From contig NZ_JTHN01000261.1 of the NCBI RefSeq assembly GCF_001399685.1, positions 1 through 39,714 of the forward strand: a stretch of 39,714 bases of DNA. The letters are read 5' to 3'. Shown here one piece after another: positions 16,318-24,334 of this stretch; position 1 is the first letter of the stretch, and each line of letters begins with the position of its first letter. The notes beneath the pieces were generated by a model. The model had not been told where the DNA came from and searched no databases. It saw nothing but the letters and a program-made list of their open reading frames with translations. The position numbers and the translations under genes are program-made. The stretch is from Paenibacillus sp. A3. Its GTDB lineage: Bacteria; Bacillota; Bacilli; Paenibacillales; NBRC-103111.

Positions 16318-16386
16318 CTTCTCTCTTCTCATCTCAAACTGAACTAGGCTAACTCTCTACTCTGCTCTGTTACTACTTGCTCACTC
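16318..16386 (-). promoter_or_regulatory. TRAP-binding (G/U)AG repeat array in the trpE leader
   Basis: On the minus strand, ten triplets in register run from 16367 to 16318 with 2-3-base spacers. In order they are GAG, GAG, GAG, TAG, TAG, CAG, GAG, GAG, GAG, AAG; eight fit (G/U)AG. Three more (GAG, GAG, TAG) precede them at looser spacing. This is the target geometry of the 11-subunit TRAP ring. TRAP, activated by tryptophan, would wrap this RNA, block the antiterminator and leave the terminator at 16155-16181 to form. The 136 bases between array and terminator hold further hairpins of unknown role, such as AGGTT/AACCT near 16252-16275. There is no T-box motif. Confidence 0.87.
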
Positions 16387-16412
16387 TTATCTGCTTAAAC
16401 TCGTTGTAATCA

Positions 16413-16442
16413 ACTATACTACCTCAATCATGCTTTTGTCAA
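16413..16442 (-). promoter_or_regulatory. Sigma-A promoter of the trp block
   Basis: -35 TTGACA (16442-16437), an 18-base spacer, -10 TATAGT (16418-16413). The -35 lies inside the last codons of aroH, so trp genes have an internal promoter in addition to read-through from aroC. Predicted start near 16406, just before the TRAP array. Confidence 0.8.
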
Positions 16443-16805
16443 TTTGGACAAATCGGGACGAAGCCGCATCGCTTCTCTTTGATAAACATGGATGATTTCA
16501 TTTTGCTGTTTGTCCGTATTGACCATCACCATTAAACGAATACAACGGGGCAATCCGCCCTCTACCGGAATTTCGAGCGAGCACATCAGCGGGACCAGGT
16601 CCCAGCCCGCCATCTGGCGGATGGCCCGCGCAGGGAACGTAGCCGTCAAATCCGGCGTTACCGTAACGAATACGCTGGCAATCTCCTCCGGAATGATCCC
16701 GTTTTCCGCGATAATTTGGTTGAGCAGCGCTGTTGTTGCCGTTAAAATATCATTCTCTTCGTTGCGTTCCACGGTCGTTGCTCCGCGGATTCCTCTTACG
16801 AACAT
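16428..16805 (-). CDS. aroH: Chorismate mutase, AroH class
   Basis: Monofunctional chorismate mutase that rearranges chorismate to prephenate for phenylalanine and tyrosine. It has 125 residues and is of the trimeric AroH fold, not the helical AroQ type. It opens with FVRGIRGATTVERNEENDI, where the early Arg and Glu correspond to active-site positions in the Bacillus enzyme; TVTPDLTATFPARAIR and the VPLMCSLEIPVEGGLPRCIR segment are typical. The ATG at 16805 has GGGAGG upstream, formed by the last codons of aroB, three bases away. Its end carries the -35 of the trp promoter. Confidence 0.96.
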   Translation of the reverse strand: MFVRGIRGATTVERNEENDILTATTALLNQIIAENGIIPEEIASVFVTVTPDLTATFPARAIRQMAGWDLVPLMCSLEIPVEGGLPRCIRLMVMVNTDKQQNEIIHVYQREAMRLRPDLSKLTKA

Positions 16806-16808
16806 CCG

Positions 16809-17906
16809 TCAGTCCTCCCGTTTTAACCGATCCACGATCTCTCTGACCCATTCCGCGGATACGTTTTTGTTAATTTCGACTTTGCCGATGGCCGTCGGAA
16901 TGATATAAACCATGCGGCCTTCGCTGAATTTTTTGTCATGCATCATCGCACGCATGATCGCATCGGTATCGAAGTGCGCCGGAATACGCGTAGGAAGTCC
17001 GAACTTCTTGAAAATGCGTTCGGTTACCGTAAGAATCTCTTCCGGATTGCCCATACGCACCGACAGCATCGCCGCACCGACCATGCCGATGGAGATCGCT
17101 TCGCCATGCTGCAGCTCGTTGTAGCCGGCCACTGCCTCCAGCGCGTGACCGATCGTATGCCCAAGGTTCAGGATGGCGCGAAGATCGTTCTCCCGCTCGT
17201 CCTTCGATACGACCGCCGCCTTAACGGCGCAGCCTTTGTACAGACCGTATTGGAGCGCTTCCGGGTCCAGCCCGACAAGCTTCTCCGCATTCGCTTCGCA
17301 CCACGCGGTAAATTCCGCATCCCAGATCAGCCCGTGCTTGATCATTTCCGACAATCCCGCGCGCACGTCCCGTTCCGGCAAAGTGAGCAGTGTAGACATG
17401 TCATACAATACCATCTCCGGCTGGTGGAATGCACCGATAATGTTCTTCGCCAGCGGATGGTTGACGGCGACCTTGCCGCCCACGCTGCTGTCGTGAGCCA
17501 GGATCGTCGTCGGGATCTGCACAAACCGGATGCCGCGCATGTAACTGGCCGCCATGAACCCGGCCAAATCGCCGACAACGCCACCGCCAAGCGCGACGAC
17601 CGTCGACTTGCGGTCCAGACCTGCCTGCAAGCAGGCACCGACGACGTCTTCCAGCACCGCGAGCGATTTGGACTTCTCGCCGGACGCAACGGTGTAGGAC
17701 ACCGCCGTATAGCCGCCTTCTGCCAACCGGTCCAGAACCGGCTCCAGATGATGCTTCGCCACATGATCGTCGGTTACGACAAGCAGCGGCGACGCTTTGC
17801 TAATCCCGTGCTTCTCGAAGTACGCGGCGATATCTGTGAGCAGGCCCTCCCCGATATAAATCGGGTAGGACCTCATACCAAGGTCTACCGTTAGCTCTCT
17901 GACCAT
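16809..17906 (-). CDS. aroB: 3-dehydroquinate synthase (AroB)
   Basis: Second shikimate step, conversion of DAHP to 3-dehydroquinate using NAD+ and a divalent metal. It has 365 residues. The NAD-binding GGGVVGDLAGFMAASYMRG, the PTTILAHDSSVGGKVAVN block and the metal-site histidines in LNLGHTIGHALE and QHGEAISIGM are visible. The ATG at 17906 has GCGGGAGAG upstream and follows aroC by 17 bases. Confidence 0.97.
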   Translation of the reverse strand: MVRELTVDLGMRSYPIYIGEGLLTDIAAYFEKHGISKASPLLVVTDDHVAKHHLEPVLDRLAEGGYTAVSYTVASGEKSKSLAVLEDVVGACLQAGLDRKSTVVALGGGVVGDLAGFMAASYMRGIRFVQIPTTILAHDSSVGGKVAVNHPLAKNIIGAFHQPEMVLYDMSTLLTLPERDVRAGLSEMIKHGLIWDAEFTAWCEANAEKLVGLDPEALQYGLYKGCAVKAAVVSKDERENDLRAILNLGHTIGHALEAVAGYNELQHGEAISIGMVGAAMLSVRMGNPEEILTVTERIFKKFGLPTRIPAHFDTDAIMRAMMHDKKFSEGRMVYIIPTAIGKVEINKNVSAEWVREIVDRLKRED

Positions 17907-17923
17907 AAATCCGGCTCTCCCGC

Positions 17924-19087
17924 TTAGTAAGATTTGATTTGATCCAAGTAGCTCTCGTAATTTCTGCGGATTTCCTCAAGCGAATCGCCGCCGAATTTAT
18001 CCATAAACGCTCTCGCCACTTCCCAAGCAATGACGTTCTCCATGATGACGCCGGCCGCCGGTACCGCGCACGTATCGGAGCGCTCCACCTGTGCCGTGAA
18101 CGCTTCCTTCGTATCGATATCTACGCTTTGCAGCGCTTTATAGAGGGTCGAGATCGGCTTCATGACGCCGCGTACGACGATCGGCTCGCCGGTCGTCATC
18201 CCGCCTTCGAATCCGCCTGCACGGTTCGTCGCACGATAAAAACCGCGCTCCTCATCGTGCATGATTTCGTCGTGGACGGACGAACCTCTGCGTTTGGCCG
18301 CTTCGAACCCGATCCCGAATTCTACGCCCTTGAACGCTTGAATCGACAGCACTGCCTGCGCAATTCGTCCGTCCAGCTTGCGGTCCCACTGCACATGGCT
18401 GCCGAGACCCGTAGGCACGCCTTCAATGATGCACTCGACGACCCCGCCAAGCGTATCGCCGTCGTCCTTGGCCGCATCAATGGCTGCAATCATTTTCGCT
18501 TCCGCGTCTTTATCCGTCACCCGCACCGGCGATTCCTCCGTGATGCGGATCAGTTCGTCGATAGGCAGCTCTTGCCGCTGTACTTCCACTTCCCCGATGC
18601 GAATCACCTGACCGGCGACTTTGATGCCGAATTCCTTCAGCAGCTCGCGGGCCATACCGCCGACAGCTACGCGCATTGTCGTTTCCCGCGCGCTGGAGCG
18701 CTCAAGAATGTTGCGCAAATCGCGCTGATTGTATTTCAAACCGCCGTTCAAATCGGCATGACCCGGACGCGGGCGGTTCACCCGGCGCTTCGATTCGTCA
18801 CTGCCTTCGATCGGCTCGATGTTCATGATGGAAGTCCAATGCTTCCAATCGTTGTTCTCCACCACAAGCGCAATCGGGGCACCGGTCGTTTTGCCATGGC
18901 GCACGCCGCCGACAATATTCACGGTATCCTTCTCAATCTGCATGCGGCGTCCCCGCCCGTAGCCTTTTTGCCGTCTGGCGAGCTGTTCGTTCACCGCTTC
19001 GAAATCGATCGTTACGTTGCTTGGAAATCCCTCAATAATAGTTGTCAATTGTGGTCCGTGCGTTTCCCCTGCGGTTAAATATCTCAC
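17924..19087 (-). CDS. aroC: Chorismate synthase (AroC)
   Basis: Last shikimate step: conversion of EPSP to chorismate with reduced FMN. It has 387 residues. The start [15 protein letters not shown], the [14 protein letters not shown] block, [14 protein letters not shown] and the GGMTTGEPI loop are signatures of the family. The start codon is GTG at 19087 with AAAGGAG eight bases upstream. This is the first gene of the supraoperon (called aroF in B. subtilis). A strong promoter precedes it, and its leader of about 87 bases contains a hairpin AAAGCGC/GCGTTTT of unknown purpose. Confidence 0.97.
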   Translation of the reverse strand: MRYLTAGETHGPQLTTIIEGFPSNVTIDFEAVNEQLARRQKGYGRGRRMQIEKDTVNIVGGVRHGKTTGAPIALVVENNDWKHWTSIMNIEPIEGSDESKRRVNRPRPGHADLNGGLKYNQRDLRNILERSSARETTMRVAVGGMARELLKEFGIKVAGQVIRIGEVEVQRQELPIDELIRITEESPVRVTDKDAEAKMIAAIDAAKDDGDTLGGVVECIIEGVPTGLGSHVQWDRKLDGRIAQAVLSIQAFKGVEFGIGFEAAKRRGSSVHDEIMHDEERGFYRATNRAGGFEGGMTTGEPIVVRGVMKPISTLYKALQSVDIDTKEAFTAQVERSDTCAVPAAGVIMENVIAWEVARAFMDKFGGDSLEEIRRNYESYLDQIKSY

Positions 19088-19180
19088 CTGATTTGTCTCC
19101 TTTCATCCTATCCCATGAAAAGCGTAAGCTTTCTTTCTTTCAAAACGCTTTAGCGCTTTTATGTGCTGAGTCATGTGCTA

Positions 19181-19209
19181 ATTATAGTATAGGCCTGCGG
19201 CTTTGACAA
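19181..19209 (-). promoter_or_regulatory. Sigma-A promoter of the aro-trp supraoperon
   Basis: -35 TTGTCA (19209-19204), a 17-base spacer, -10 TATAAT (19186-19181). It begins just beyond the terminator of the 54-aa peptide gene. Predicted start near 19174. Confidence 0.82.
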
Positions 19210-19225
19210 GAATATGCAAGAACAA

Positions 19226-19271
19226 AAAGAAGCGCCGGCCAAAGGCATGTAGCCAATGGCTGCGCTTCTTT
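19226..19271 (-). terminator. Terminator of the small-peptide gene
   Basis: Imperfect hairpin with the outer arms AAGAAGCGC / GCGCTTCTT and the inner GGCCA / TGGC, followed by TTTTTGTTC on the minus strand. It isolates the upstream genes from the aroC promoter. Confidence 0.75.
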
Positions 19272-19291
19272 CCGTGTCGGACGAAGGTATG

Positions 19292-19456
19292 TCAGCCTCC
19301 GGCCGGTTGTTTTTTTAACACTTGGGGTCGTTCCTGAGTCTGCGGATCATGAACCAACCCCATAATTTGCAGCGAATCGATCCCGAGAATTTGGGCGCAT
19401 TCTTGCACCGAGATGAAGCCCCGACGGTAAGCGTTGATGACTTTACGTTTGTCCAT
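19292..19456 (-). CDS. 54-aa helix-turn-helix-like peptide, function unknown
   Basis: A small gene between cheR and aroC, 54 residues. The ATG at 19456 follows AGGAGG by six bases, as good as any Shine-Dalgarno in the window, and a terminator follows the stop. Residues 12-34 (RGFISVQECAQILGI then DSLQIMGLV) look like a single helix-turn-helix of the sort seen in MerR or sigma region 4 units (compare I-S-x-x-E-x-A-x-I-L-G-I). The tail is polar with the segment TQERPQVLKKQP. I recognise no family. In Bacillus cheR and aroF (aroC) are neighbours with nothing between, so the gene is an addition. A small DNA-binding or adaptor peptide is possible but unproven. Confidence 0.7.
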   Translation of the reverse strand: MDKRKVINAYRRGFISVQECAQILGIDSLQIMGLVHDPQTQERPQVLKKQPAGG

Positions 19457-19540
19457 GCGATTCCTCCTGCTGCTTTTCAGGCATAAAGGATCTGTCTACA
19501 TTTTATTCATAGTATGGGATCGTATGGAAACGTTTATTCA

Positions 19541-20320
19541 TTACACTTCCGTTTTACGGTAAAAAAACGTTTCGGCGGATTCCAGTCCGTACTGGGCCGG
19601 ACTGAAAATCTGCTCAGTGCTGCCGACGAACAAGATGCCGCCAGGCTTCAACGCATTGGCAAATTTATGATACAATAAGTGCTTGGCTTCCTCTGTAAAA
19701 TAGATCATCACATTGCGGCATACGATTAAATCGAATCCCGTATCGAACGTATCGACCAGCAGGTTTTGCTTTTGAAAGCGGATCGATTTTTTAAGCGAAT
19801 CCGTAATATGATAAGTCAAATTTTCCTGACGGTAATATTTTTGTAAATATTTGGCCGGCACGTCCCGCACCGAACGATCCGAATAAATCGCCTTCTTCGC
19901 TTTTTCCAATGCGCCTTCATCGATATCGGTCGCCAGCACCACGCTGTCCTGCGCATTCAATTCCGCCAGGATCATTGCCAGCGTATAAGGCTCTTCTCCT
20001 GTCGAGCATGCGGCGCTCCAGCACTTCACCTTGCGCGATTTGCGGAGCATGTCCGGCAAAAACTTTTGTTCCAGCACTTCCCAACGGTTCGGATTGCGCC
20101 AAAACTCAGAGACGTTGATCGTCATCCGATCCAAAAACTCGTAAAACAGCTCTTTGTCCTTCGTCATCGCTTCGAAAAACGAAGCGAACGTCGTATACCC
20201 CTTTTTCATCCGCAGCGTAGTCAGACGGCGTTTCATCTGTGCTTCCTTATACTGGGACAAGTCGATGGACGTGTAGTCCTTGACTTTCTTGATGAATAAC
20301 AGGAAATCTTTATCCTCCAT
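19541..20320 (-). CDS. cheR: Chemotaxis protein methyltransferase (CheR)
   Basis: Methylates glutamates of chemoreceptors using S-adenosylmethionine to set adaptation. It has 259 residues: an N-terminal helical domain (about 1-75, with KRRLTTLRMKKGY contacting receptors) and a C-terminal SAM-binding domain with WSAACSTGEEPYTLAMIL, VLATDIDEGALEKA and DLIVCRNVMIYF. There is no C-terminal TPR or pentapeptide-binding extension. It follows ndk by 18 bases, in the conserved order ndk-cheR-aroC known from Bacillus. Confidence 0.96.
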   Translation of the reverse strand: MEDKDFLLFIKKVKDYTSIDLSQYKEAQMKRRLTTLRMKKGYTTFASFFEAMTKDKELFYEFLDRMTINVSEFWRNPNRWEVLEQKFLPDMLRKSRKVKCWSAACSTGEEPYTLAMILAELNAQDSVVLATDIDEGALEKAKKAIYSDRSVRDVPAKYLQKYYRQENLTYHITDSLKKSIRFQKQNLLVDTFDTGFDLIVCRNVMIYFTEEAKHLLYHKFANALKPGGILFVGSTEQIFSPAQYGLESAETFFYRKTEV

Positions 20321-20338
20321 GCCGCCATCCCCGCCTTA

Positions 20339-20782
20339 TCAGATCCAAGTTTGTATCGCTTTGCTGTAATCGAGCAATTCTTCCGGACCGAAAAAGTTTG
20401 CAATTTCCCGTTCGGCGCTTTCCGGAGAATCGGACCCGTGAATCAAGTTCAAATTCGTATGGACCGCATAGTCTCCGCGGATCGTACCGGGCAGCGCTTC
20501 CAAAGAATTCGTCTTGCCGATCATCGTCCGGGACAGCGCAATAACCTGATCCCCTTGCCAAACCATCGCAAATACGGGCCCAGAGGTAATAAACTTGATC
20601 AAGTTATCGAAAAACGGCTTGCCCACATGCTCCGCATAATGCCTTTCCGCTTGCTCGCGGCTGACCTGCACCAGCTTGGCCGCAACCAATTGCAGCCCTT
20701 TTTGCTCGAAGCGGCACACGATCTCCCCAATAAGCCCTCTCTGTACCCCATCAGGCTTGACCATCAAAAACGTTTTTTCCAT
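20339..20782 (-). CDS. ndk: Nucleoside-diphosphate kinase (Ndk)
   Basis: Transfers the gamma-phosphate between nucleoside triphosphates and diphosphates via a phospho-histidine. It has 147 residues, the normal length. His115 in [12 protein letters not shown] is the phosphorylated residue; [13 protein letters not shown] and the Kpn-loop region [20 protein letters not shown] are conserved. The ATG at 20782 follows GTAGGAGG. The 243-base gap to hepT carries a long inverted repeat. Confidence 0.97.
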   Translation of the reverse strand: MEKTFLMVKPDGVQRGLIGEIVCRFEQKGLQLVAAKLVQVSREQAERHYAEHVGKPFFDNLIKFITSGPVFAMVWQGDQVIALSRTMIGKTNSLEALPGTIRGDYAVHTNLNLIHGSDSPESAEREIANFFGPEELLDYSKAIQTWI

Positions 20783-20900
20783 GTGTTTCTCCTCCTACCA
20801 CTATAATAAAGTTTATTAGGAGATTGGTTTTTTGGAGTTAGTTTTAGGCATTCATCATCTATACAGGGTAAACATCGTCACGGAAAGTTTACGGCCGCCT

Positions 20901-20951
20901 TTGAAATCAAGTTGTTACCGCAAGGTATATTGAATACAACTTGAATTTCAA
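20901..20951. repeat. Long inverted repeat with a nested tetraloop hairpin between hepT and ndk
   Basis: Arms TTGAAATCAAGTTGT (20901-20915) and ACAACTTGAATTTCAA (20936-20951) pair over 15 bases with one bulge. Inside, TACC-GCAA-GGTA (20916-20927) forms its own stem with a GNRA-type loop. No T-run follows on either strand, so it does not look like a standard terminator. It lies downstream of hepT and upstream of ndk. The rest of the gap 20783-21025 shows no gene. Confidence 0.6.
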
Positions 20952-21025
20952 GAGCGGTGGAGTGGCGATGTTTACCCGGCTTACATACAGATGAATGCAG
21001 TTCTTCACGGTGTCAAACCAAGCTC

Positions 21026-22000
21026 CTAATAAGAACGGTTCCCCACAAAATGAGCAATGCTGATCAAATCTTTTTTCGCCTGGATATTGGGCAAGCCCTC
21101 CAGGGAACGAATCGCTTTATCTATGTATGCCGACGCCATCGCTTCGGCGCGTGAGATTCCCTCGCTGCGCCGGATCATATTCAAAAACGCGGTGATATCG
21201 GTTTGCCCGTCACAAGCCTCGATACGCGAGATTTCCTCCAGAAGAGCCGGACGAAGCTGCGGATTCTGAAGCGCAAAGATGACGGGAATCGTAATATTTC
21301 CCTGCTTAATGTCGCTGCCCGGCGGCTTGCCGATTTCTTTCTCCGTTCCGCACAAGTCGAGAAGATCGTCCCGGATTTGGAACGCCATGCCGGTATAATA
21401 GCCGAAATCGTACAGCCGCTTGGCTATCAACTCGGGGGCACCAGCCGCAATCGCTCCCAATTGGCAGCTGATCGCAAGGAGGAGCGCCGTCTTGCGCTTA
21501 ATGCGCAGCATGTAGTCGCGGACGGTCTGCCCCGTGTGGAAAAAGAAGCGGATTTGTTCCATTTCTCCGATCGACATCTCGACCAACGCATTGGACATGA
21601 TCCGATGGATGGACGGATCCGGCAGTTGGGTGACGATGCTGAGCGCTTTGGCAAAAATATAATCTCCGGCGTACATGGCAACCCGGTTGTCCCATTTGGA
21701 GCGGACCGTCAATTGACCGCGCCGCGTGTTCGCATCGTCGATGACGTCGTCGTGCACAAGCGAAGCCATGTGAATCAGCTCCAAAGGCACGGCTACGTAC
21801 TTGACCCGCTGCAGATCATATTCCCCGAATTTGGCGCCAAGCAGTACGAAGACCGGACGAATCCTCTTACCGCCTGCTTTCAGCAAGTGCAGGGAAGCCT
21901 CGCGTAGCACCGGATGATCGACATCGATGCTCCGCTCCAGCTCTTTTTCAATCAAATTGATATCTTTTTTTAATTTAGCATATAAATCCAACAGTTTCAT
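21026..22000 (-). CDS. hepT: Heptaprenyl diphosphate synthase component II (HepT)
   Basis: Catalytic subunit of the two-component enzyme that builds the C35 side chain of menaquinone-7. It has 324 residues. Both aspartate-rich motifs of trans-prenyltransferases are present: DDVID at 84-88 in LVHDDVIDDANTRRG, and QIRDDLLDLCG later; KAGGKRIRP is also conserved. The ATG at 22000 overlaps the stop of the upstream mqnA-like gene by four bases (ATGA), with GGGTGACGG before it. An open frame extends upstream to 22156 but lies within mqnA. In Bacillus hepS-menG-hepT are consecutive; here three genes intervene. Confidence 0.95.
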   Translation of the reverse strand: MKLLDLYAKLKKDINLIEKELERSIDVDHPVLREASLHLLKAGGKRIRPVFVLLGAKFGEYDLQRVKYVAVPLELIHMASLVHDDVIDDANTRRGQLTVRSKWDNRVAMYAGDYIFAKALSIVTQLPDPSIHRIMSNALVEMSIGEMEQIRFFFHTGQTVRDYMLRIKRKTALLLAISCQLGAIAAGAPELIAKRLYDFGYYTGMAFQIRDDLLDLCGTEKEIGKPPGSDIKQGNITIPVIFALQNPQLRPALLEEISRIEACDGQTDITAFLNMIRRSEGISRAEAMASAYIDKAIRSLEGLPNIQAKKDLISIAHFVGNRSY

Positions 22001-22860
22001 TCCGTCACCCGTACTACAGAATTGTCTTTCCATATTTGCAGAGGAACGTTCCGCTCCAGGAAACCAAGCTCCGCGGCATACTGATAATATAACGAGAGCC
22101 CGGCCCATTGCTTCGGACCGAATTCGTAGCAGAGTTCGGAGAAATAACGCTGCCAATAGGCCTCCGTCCCGCCAATCTGCTTTTGCGCGTCGCGAACCAA
22201 GGCCGCCGGATCGGCAAGCGACTTGCTCTTGCTCTCGAGAAAGGCCTCATAGATGCGGCTGACAAGTTCCGGATACTGTTCCACGGTTTGCTTCCGGATC
22301 GTGCACACGGCAAACGTCATCCACTGTCCGGTTAAGCGAGTCCATTCCGTCGCGAGATCGGTAACGAGATATCCGTTCTTTTCCCAGCTTGCCCGAATCG
22401 CATGATCGCCAATCAACAGCGCGGCATCTGCACTCTTCATCATCGGTTCAAGCTCCGGAGCCGCATACTCGTACTCGGGCTGAAGCCCGTAAAACTTGGT
22501 TAAAATAATTTTTAGCAAATTGATGGAGGTGGCGGAAGTCGTCGGGAGCGCAATCTTTGCGTCCCCCAGCTCCTCCAGCGGTTTTCGGTGAAAAAGAAGA
22601 ATGGAATTGACCTGTCCGAAAGCGCTAACCGACATGTCAGGAAATACTAAATACTCATCAAAATTTTCTCCGTACGCAAATGACGAAATGGCTCCGATAT
22701 CGATTCGTCCTTCGGCCATGGCGCGGTTCAACCCCGACGGCACCTGTTGAGTTACCTCCAGATCGTTGCCGAAGGAAGAGAAAGGAAAGTAATAGAAGAG
22801 CGGCCACACATTGGTGAAGTCGATACGGCCGATGCGCACGGACGCCTGGTTGTTAATCAT
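21997..22860 (-). CDS. mqnA: MqnA-family menaquinone biosynthesis protein (chorismate dehydratase-like)
   Basis: Belongs to the MqnA/MqnD periplasmic-binding-protein-like fold. MqnA dehydrates chorismate to 3-[(1-carboxyvinyl)oxy]benzoate, first step of the futalosine route to menaquinone. It has 287 residues. It opens with VRIGRIDFTNVWPLFYYF and continues with VPSGLNRAMAEGRIDIGAIS and ALLIGDHAIRA, all MqnA-like. It lies in a chain of overlapping genes with ubiX (8-base overlap) and hepT (4-base overlap). MqnD is a paralogue and cannot be wholly excluded from sequence reading alone, but the N-terminal RIGRI...N.WPL pattern fits MqnA better. No MqnB, C, D or E gene is in the window. Confidence 0.82.
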   Translation of the reverse strand: MINNQASVRIGRIDFTNVWPLFYYFPFSSFGNDLEVTQQVPSGLNRAMAEGRIDIGAISSFAYGENFDEYLVFPDMSVSAFGQVNSILLFHRKPLEELGDAKIALPTTSATSINLLKIILTKFYGLQPEYEYAAPELEPMMKSADAALLIGDHAIRASWEKNGYLVTDLATEWTRLTGQWMTFAVCTIRKQTVEQYPELVSRIYEAFLESKSKSLADPAALVRDAQKQIGGTEAYWQRYFSELCYEFGPKQWAGLSLYYQYAAELGFLERNVPLQIWKDNSVVRVTE

Positions 22861-23458
22861 TTGGCATACCCCATCTTTTATACAGTTGATGTTCGATCTC
22901 CATGCAGTCCAATATTTTCCCGACTACAAAATCGATCATATCGTCTAATGTCTGCGGACCTTGATAAAACGCCGGCATCGCCGGCAGGATACGTACGCCA
23001 AGCCTTGCCAGCTTCAGCATGTTCTCGAGATGAATCGCATGCAGCGGCGTTTCCCGCGGCACGACAATCAGCTTGCGCCCTTCTTTCAGCATCACGTCCG
23101 CGGTTCGCTCAAGCAGGTTATCCGAGGCGCCGTTCGCGATGCCGGACAAGGTGCCCATCGAGCACGGCACGACTACCATGCCCTGCGTCCGGAAAGAGCC
23201 GCTGGCGGTCTTCGCCCCGATATCCTGCACAGGCACGTATTCGAGCTTCCCCGCCCAGTTGTCGGACTCGAAGTGCAGACGAACGGTTTCCTGCCGTTTC
23301 GAGGCGTCCCAGCCGAGCTCTTCCTTTAGCACGCGCCATCCTGCATCCGTTACGATCAGATGAACATCTTCCCCCGCCGAAAGCAAAAAGCGGCAAAGCC
23401 TCACGCCATACGCCGCGCCGCTCGCCCCGGTAATGCCGACTACCCACGGTCTTTTCAC
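22853..23458 (-). CDS. ubiX: UbiX-family flavin prenyltransferase
   Basis: Makes prenylated FMN, the cofactor of UbiD-type decarboxylases. It has 201 residues. Family marks are VGITGASGAAYGVRLCRFL, CSMGTLSGIANGASDNLLERTADV and RETPLHAIHLENMLKL. The GTG start at 23458 overlaps the ubiA stop by four bases (GTGA). Beside mqnA and a UbiA-like prenyltransferase, it is likely to serve the decarboxylase of the futalosine pathway; the UbiD partner is not in the window. Confidence 0.93.
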   Translation of the reverse strand: MKRPWVVGITGASGAAYGVRLCRFLLSAGEDVHLIVTDAGWRVLKEELGWDASKRQETVRLHFESDNWAGKLEYVPVQDIGAKTASGSFRTQGMVVVPCSMGTLSGIANGASDNLLERTADVMLKEGRKLIVVPRETPLHAIHLENMLKLARLGVRILPAMPAFYQGPQTLDDMIDFVVGKILDCMEIEHQLYKRWGMPND

Positions 23459-24330
23459 CCGGTAAACACCACCAAATCGATCAGGGTGAACACAAACAGT
23501 GAGATGCTAAGCGTACTGTTCATCGTAAAGAATGCCGTATTCAATTTAGTGAGGTCCGTCGGCTTTACAATCAGATGCTCATACATCAGCAGAGCGTAGG
23601 AGACAAGAACCCCGATCAAGTAGACCCAGCTCAAATCCGTTAAAAAAAACAGGCTGATCAAACCTGCCGCAGTAACGATATGAAACCAGCGAGCGATGAG
23701 CAGCGCCTTAGGAATCCCGAACCGGGCCGGAATCGAATGCAGCCCTTCTTCCCTGTCAAATTCGACGTCCTGCGTCGCGTAGATGGTATCGAAGCCGGCC
23801 AGCCAAAAGACGATGGCTACGTAAAACACGAGCGCCGCCAGCGAAAACTCCCCTGTCACGGCGATCCAGCCGCCCAGCGGCGCGAGCGCGACCGTCATCC
23901 CCAGAATCAAGTGGCATGTCCACGTGAAGCGCTTCGTGTAAGAGTAGAACACCAGAAAAAATACGGCAACCGGCAGCAGCTTCATCGCCAGCGGACTTAA
24001 ATGATAGGCCGCCCAGAACAAGCATACAAACGAAATAATAATAAAAATGATAGCTTCTTTTGAAGAAATCAAGCCGGCCGGTATCGCCCGCATTGCCGTC
24101 CGCGGATTTTTGGCATCGAACACTTTGTCGATGACCCGATTCAGCCCCATGGCTGCGCTCCGCGCCCCGATCATCGCCAGCAGAATCCAGCCGATCTGCC
24201 CCCATGACGGGAGATGGTTAAAGGTTACCACCGAACCGAGGAGCGCTCCCATAAAAGCAAACGGAAGCGCGAAGAGCGTATGCTCGATTTTGATCATTTC
24301 CAAAAAGATTTTGGTCTTTCTCCATACCAT
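23455..24330 (-). CDS. UbiA-family polyprenyltransferase (probable menaquinone prenyltransferase, MqnP-like)
   Basis: Integral membrane prenyltransferase of about 291 residues with eight to nine hydrophobic helices. The first aspartate motif is NRVIDKVFDAKNPRTAMR and the second ATQDVEFDREEG, the pattern of the 4-hydroxybenzoate-like branch that includes the futalosine-pathway enzyme MqnP rather than classical MenA. It should attach the heptaprenyl chain to an aromatic carboxylate. The start is uncertain: ATG at 24330 (MVWRKTKIFLEMIK) matches the usual N-terminal length; ATGs at 24342 and 24357 are also in frame. It overlaps or abuts menG and ubiX, as expected for a tightly packed operon. Confidence 0.87.
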   Translation of the reverse strand: MVWRKTKIFLEMIKIEHTLFALPFAFMGALLGSVVTFNHLPSWGQIGWILLAMIGARSAAMGLNRVIDKVFDAKNPRTAMRAIPAGLISSKEAIIFIIISFVCLFWAAYHLSPLAMKLLPVAVFFLVFYSYTKRFTWTCHLILGMTVALAPLGGWIAVTGEFSLAALVFYVAIVFWLAGFDTIYATQDVEFDREEGLHSIPARFGIPKALLIARWFHIVTAAGLISLFFLTDLSWVYLIGVLVSYALLMYEHLIVKPTDLTKLNTAFFTMNSTLSISLFVFTLIDLVVFTG

Positions 24331-24334
24331 GTTG

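Noticed and set aside
16183..16406. T-box riboswitch in the trpE leader
   Set aside because: The conserved AGGGTGGNACCGCG element is absent; the (G/U)AG array points to TRAP.
17939..19078. 379-codon plus-strand open frame opposite aroC
   Set aside because: Antisense shadow of a certain gene in GC-rich DNA; no recognised domain.
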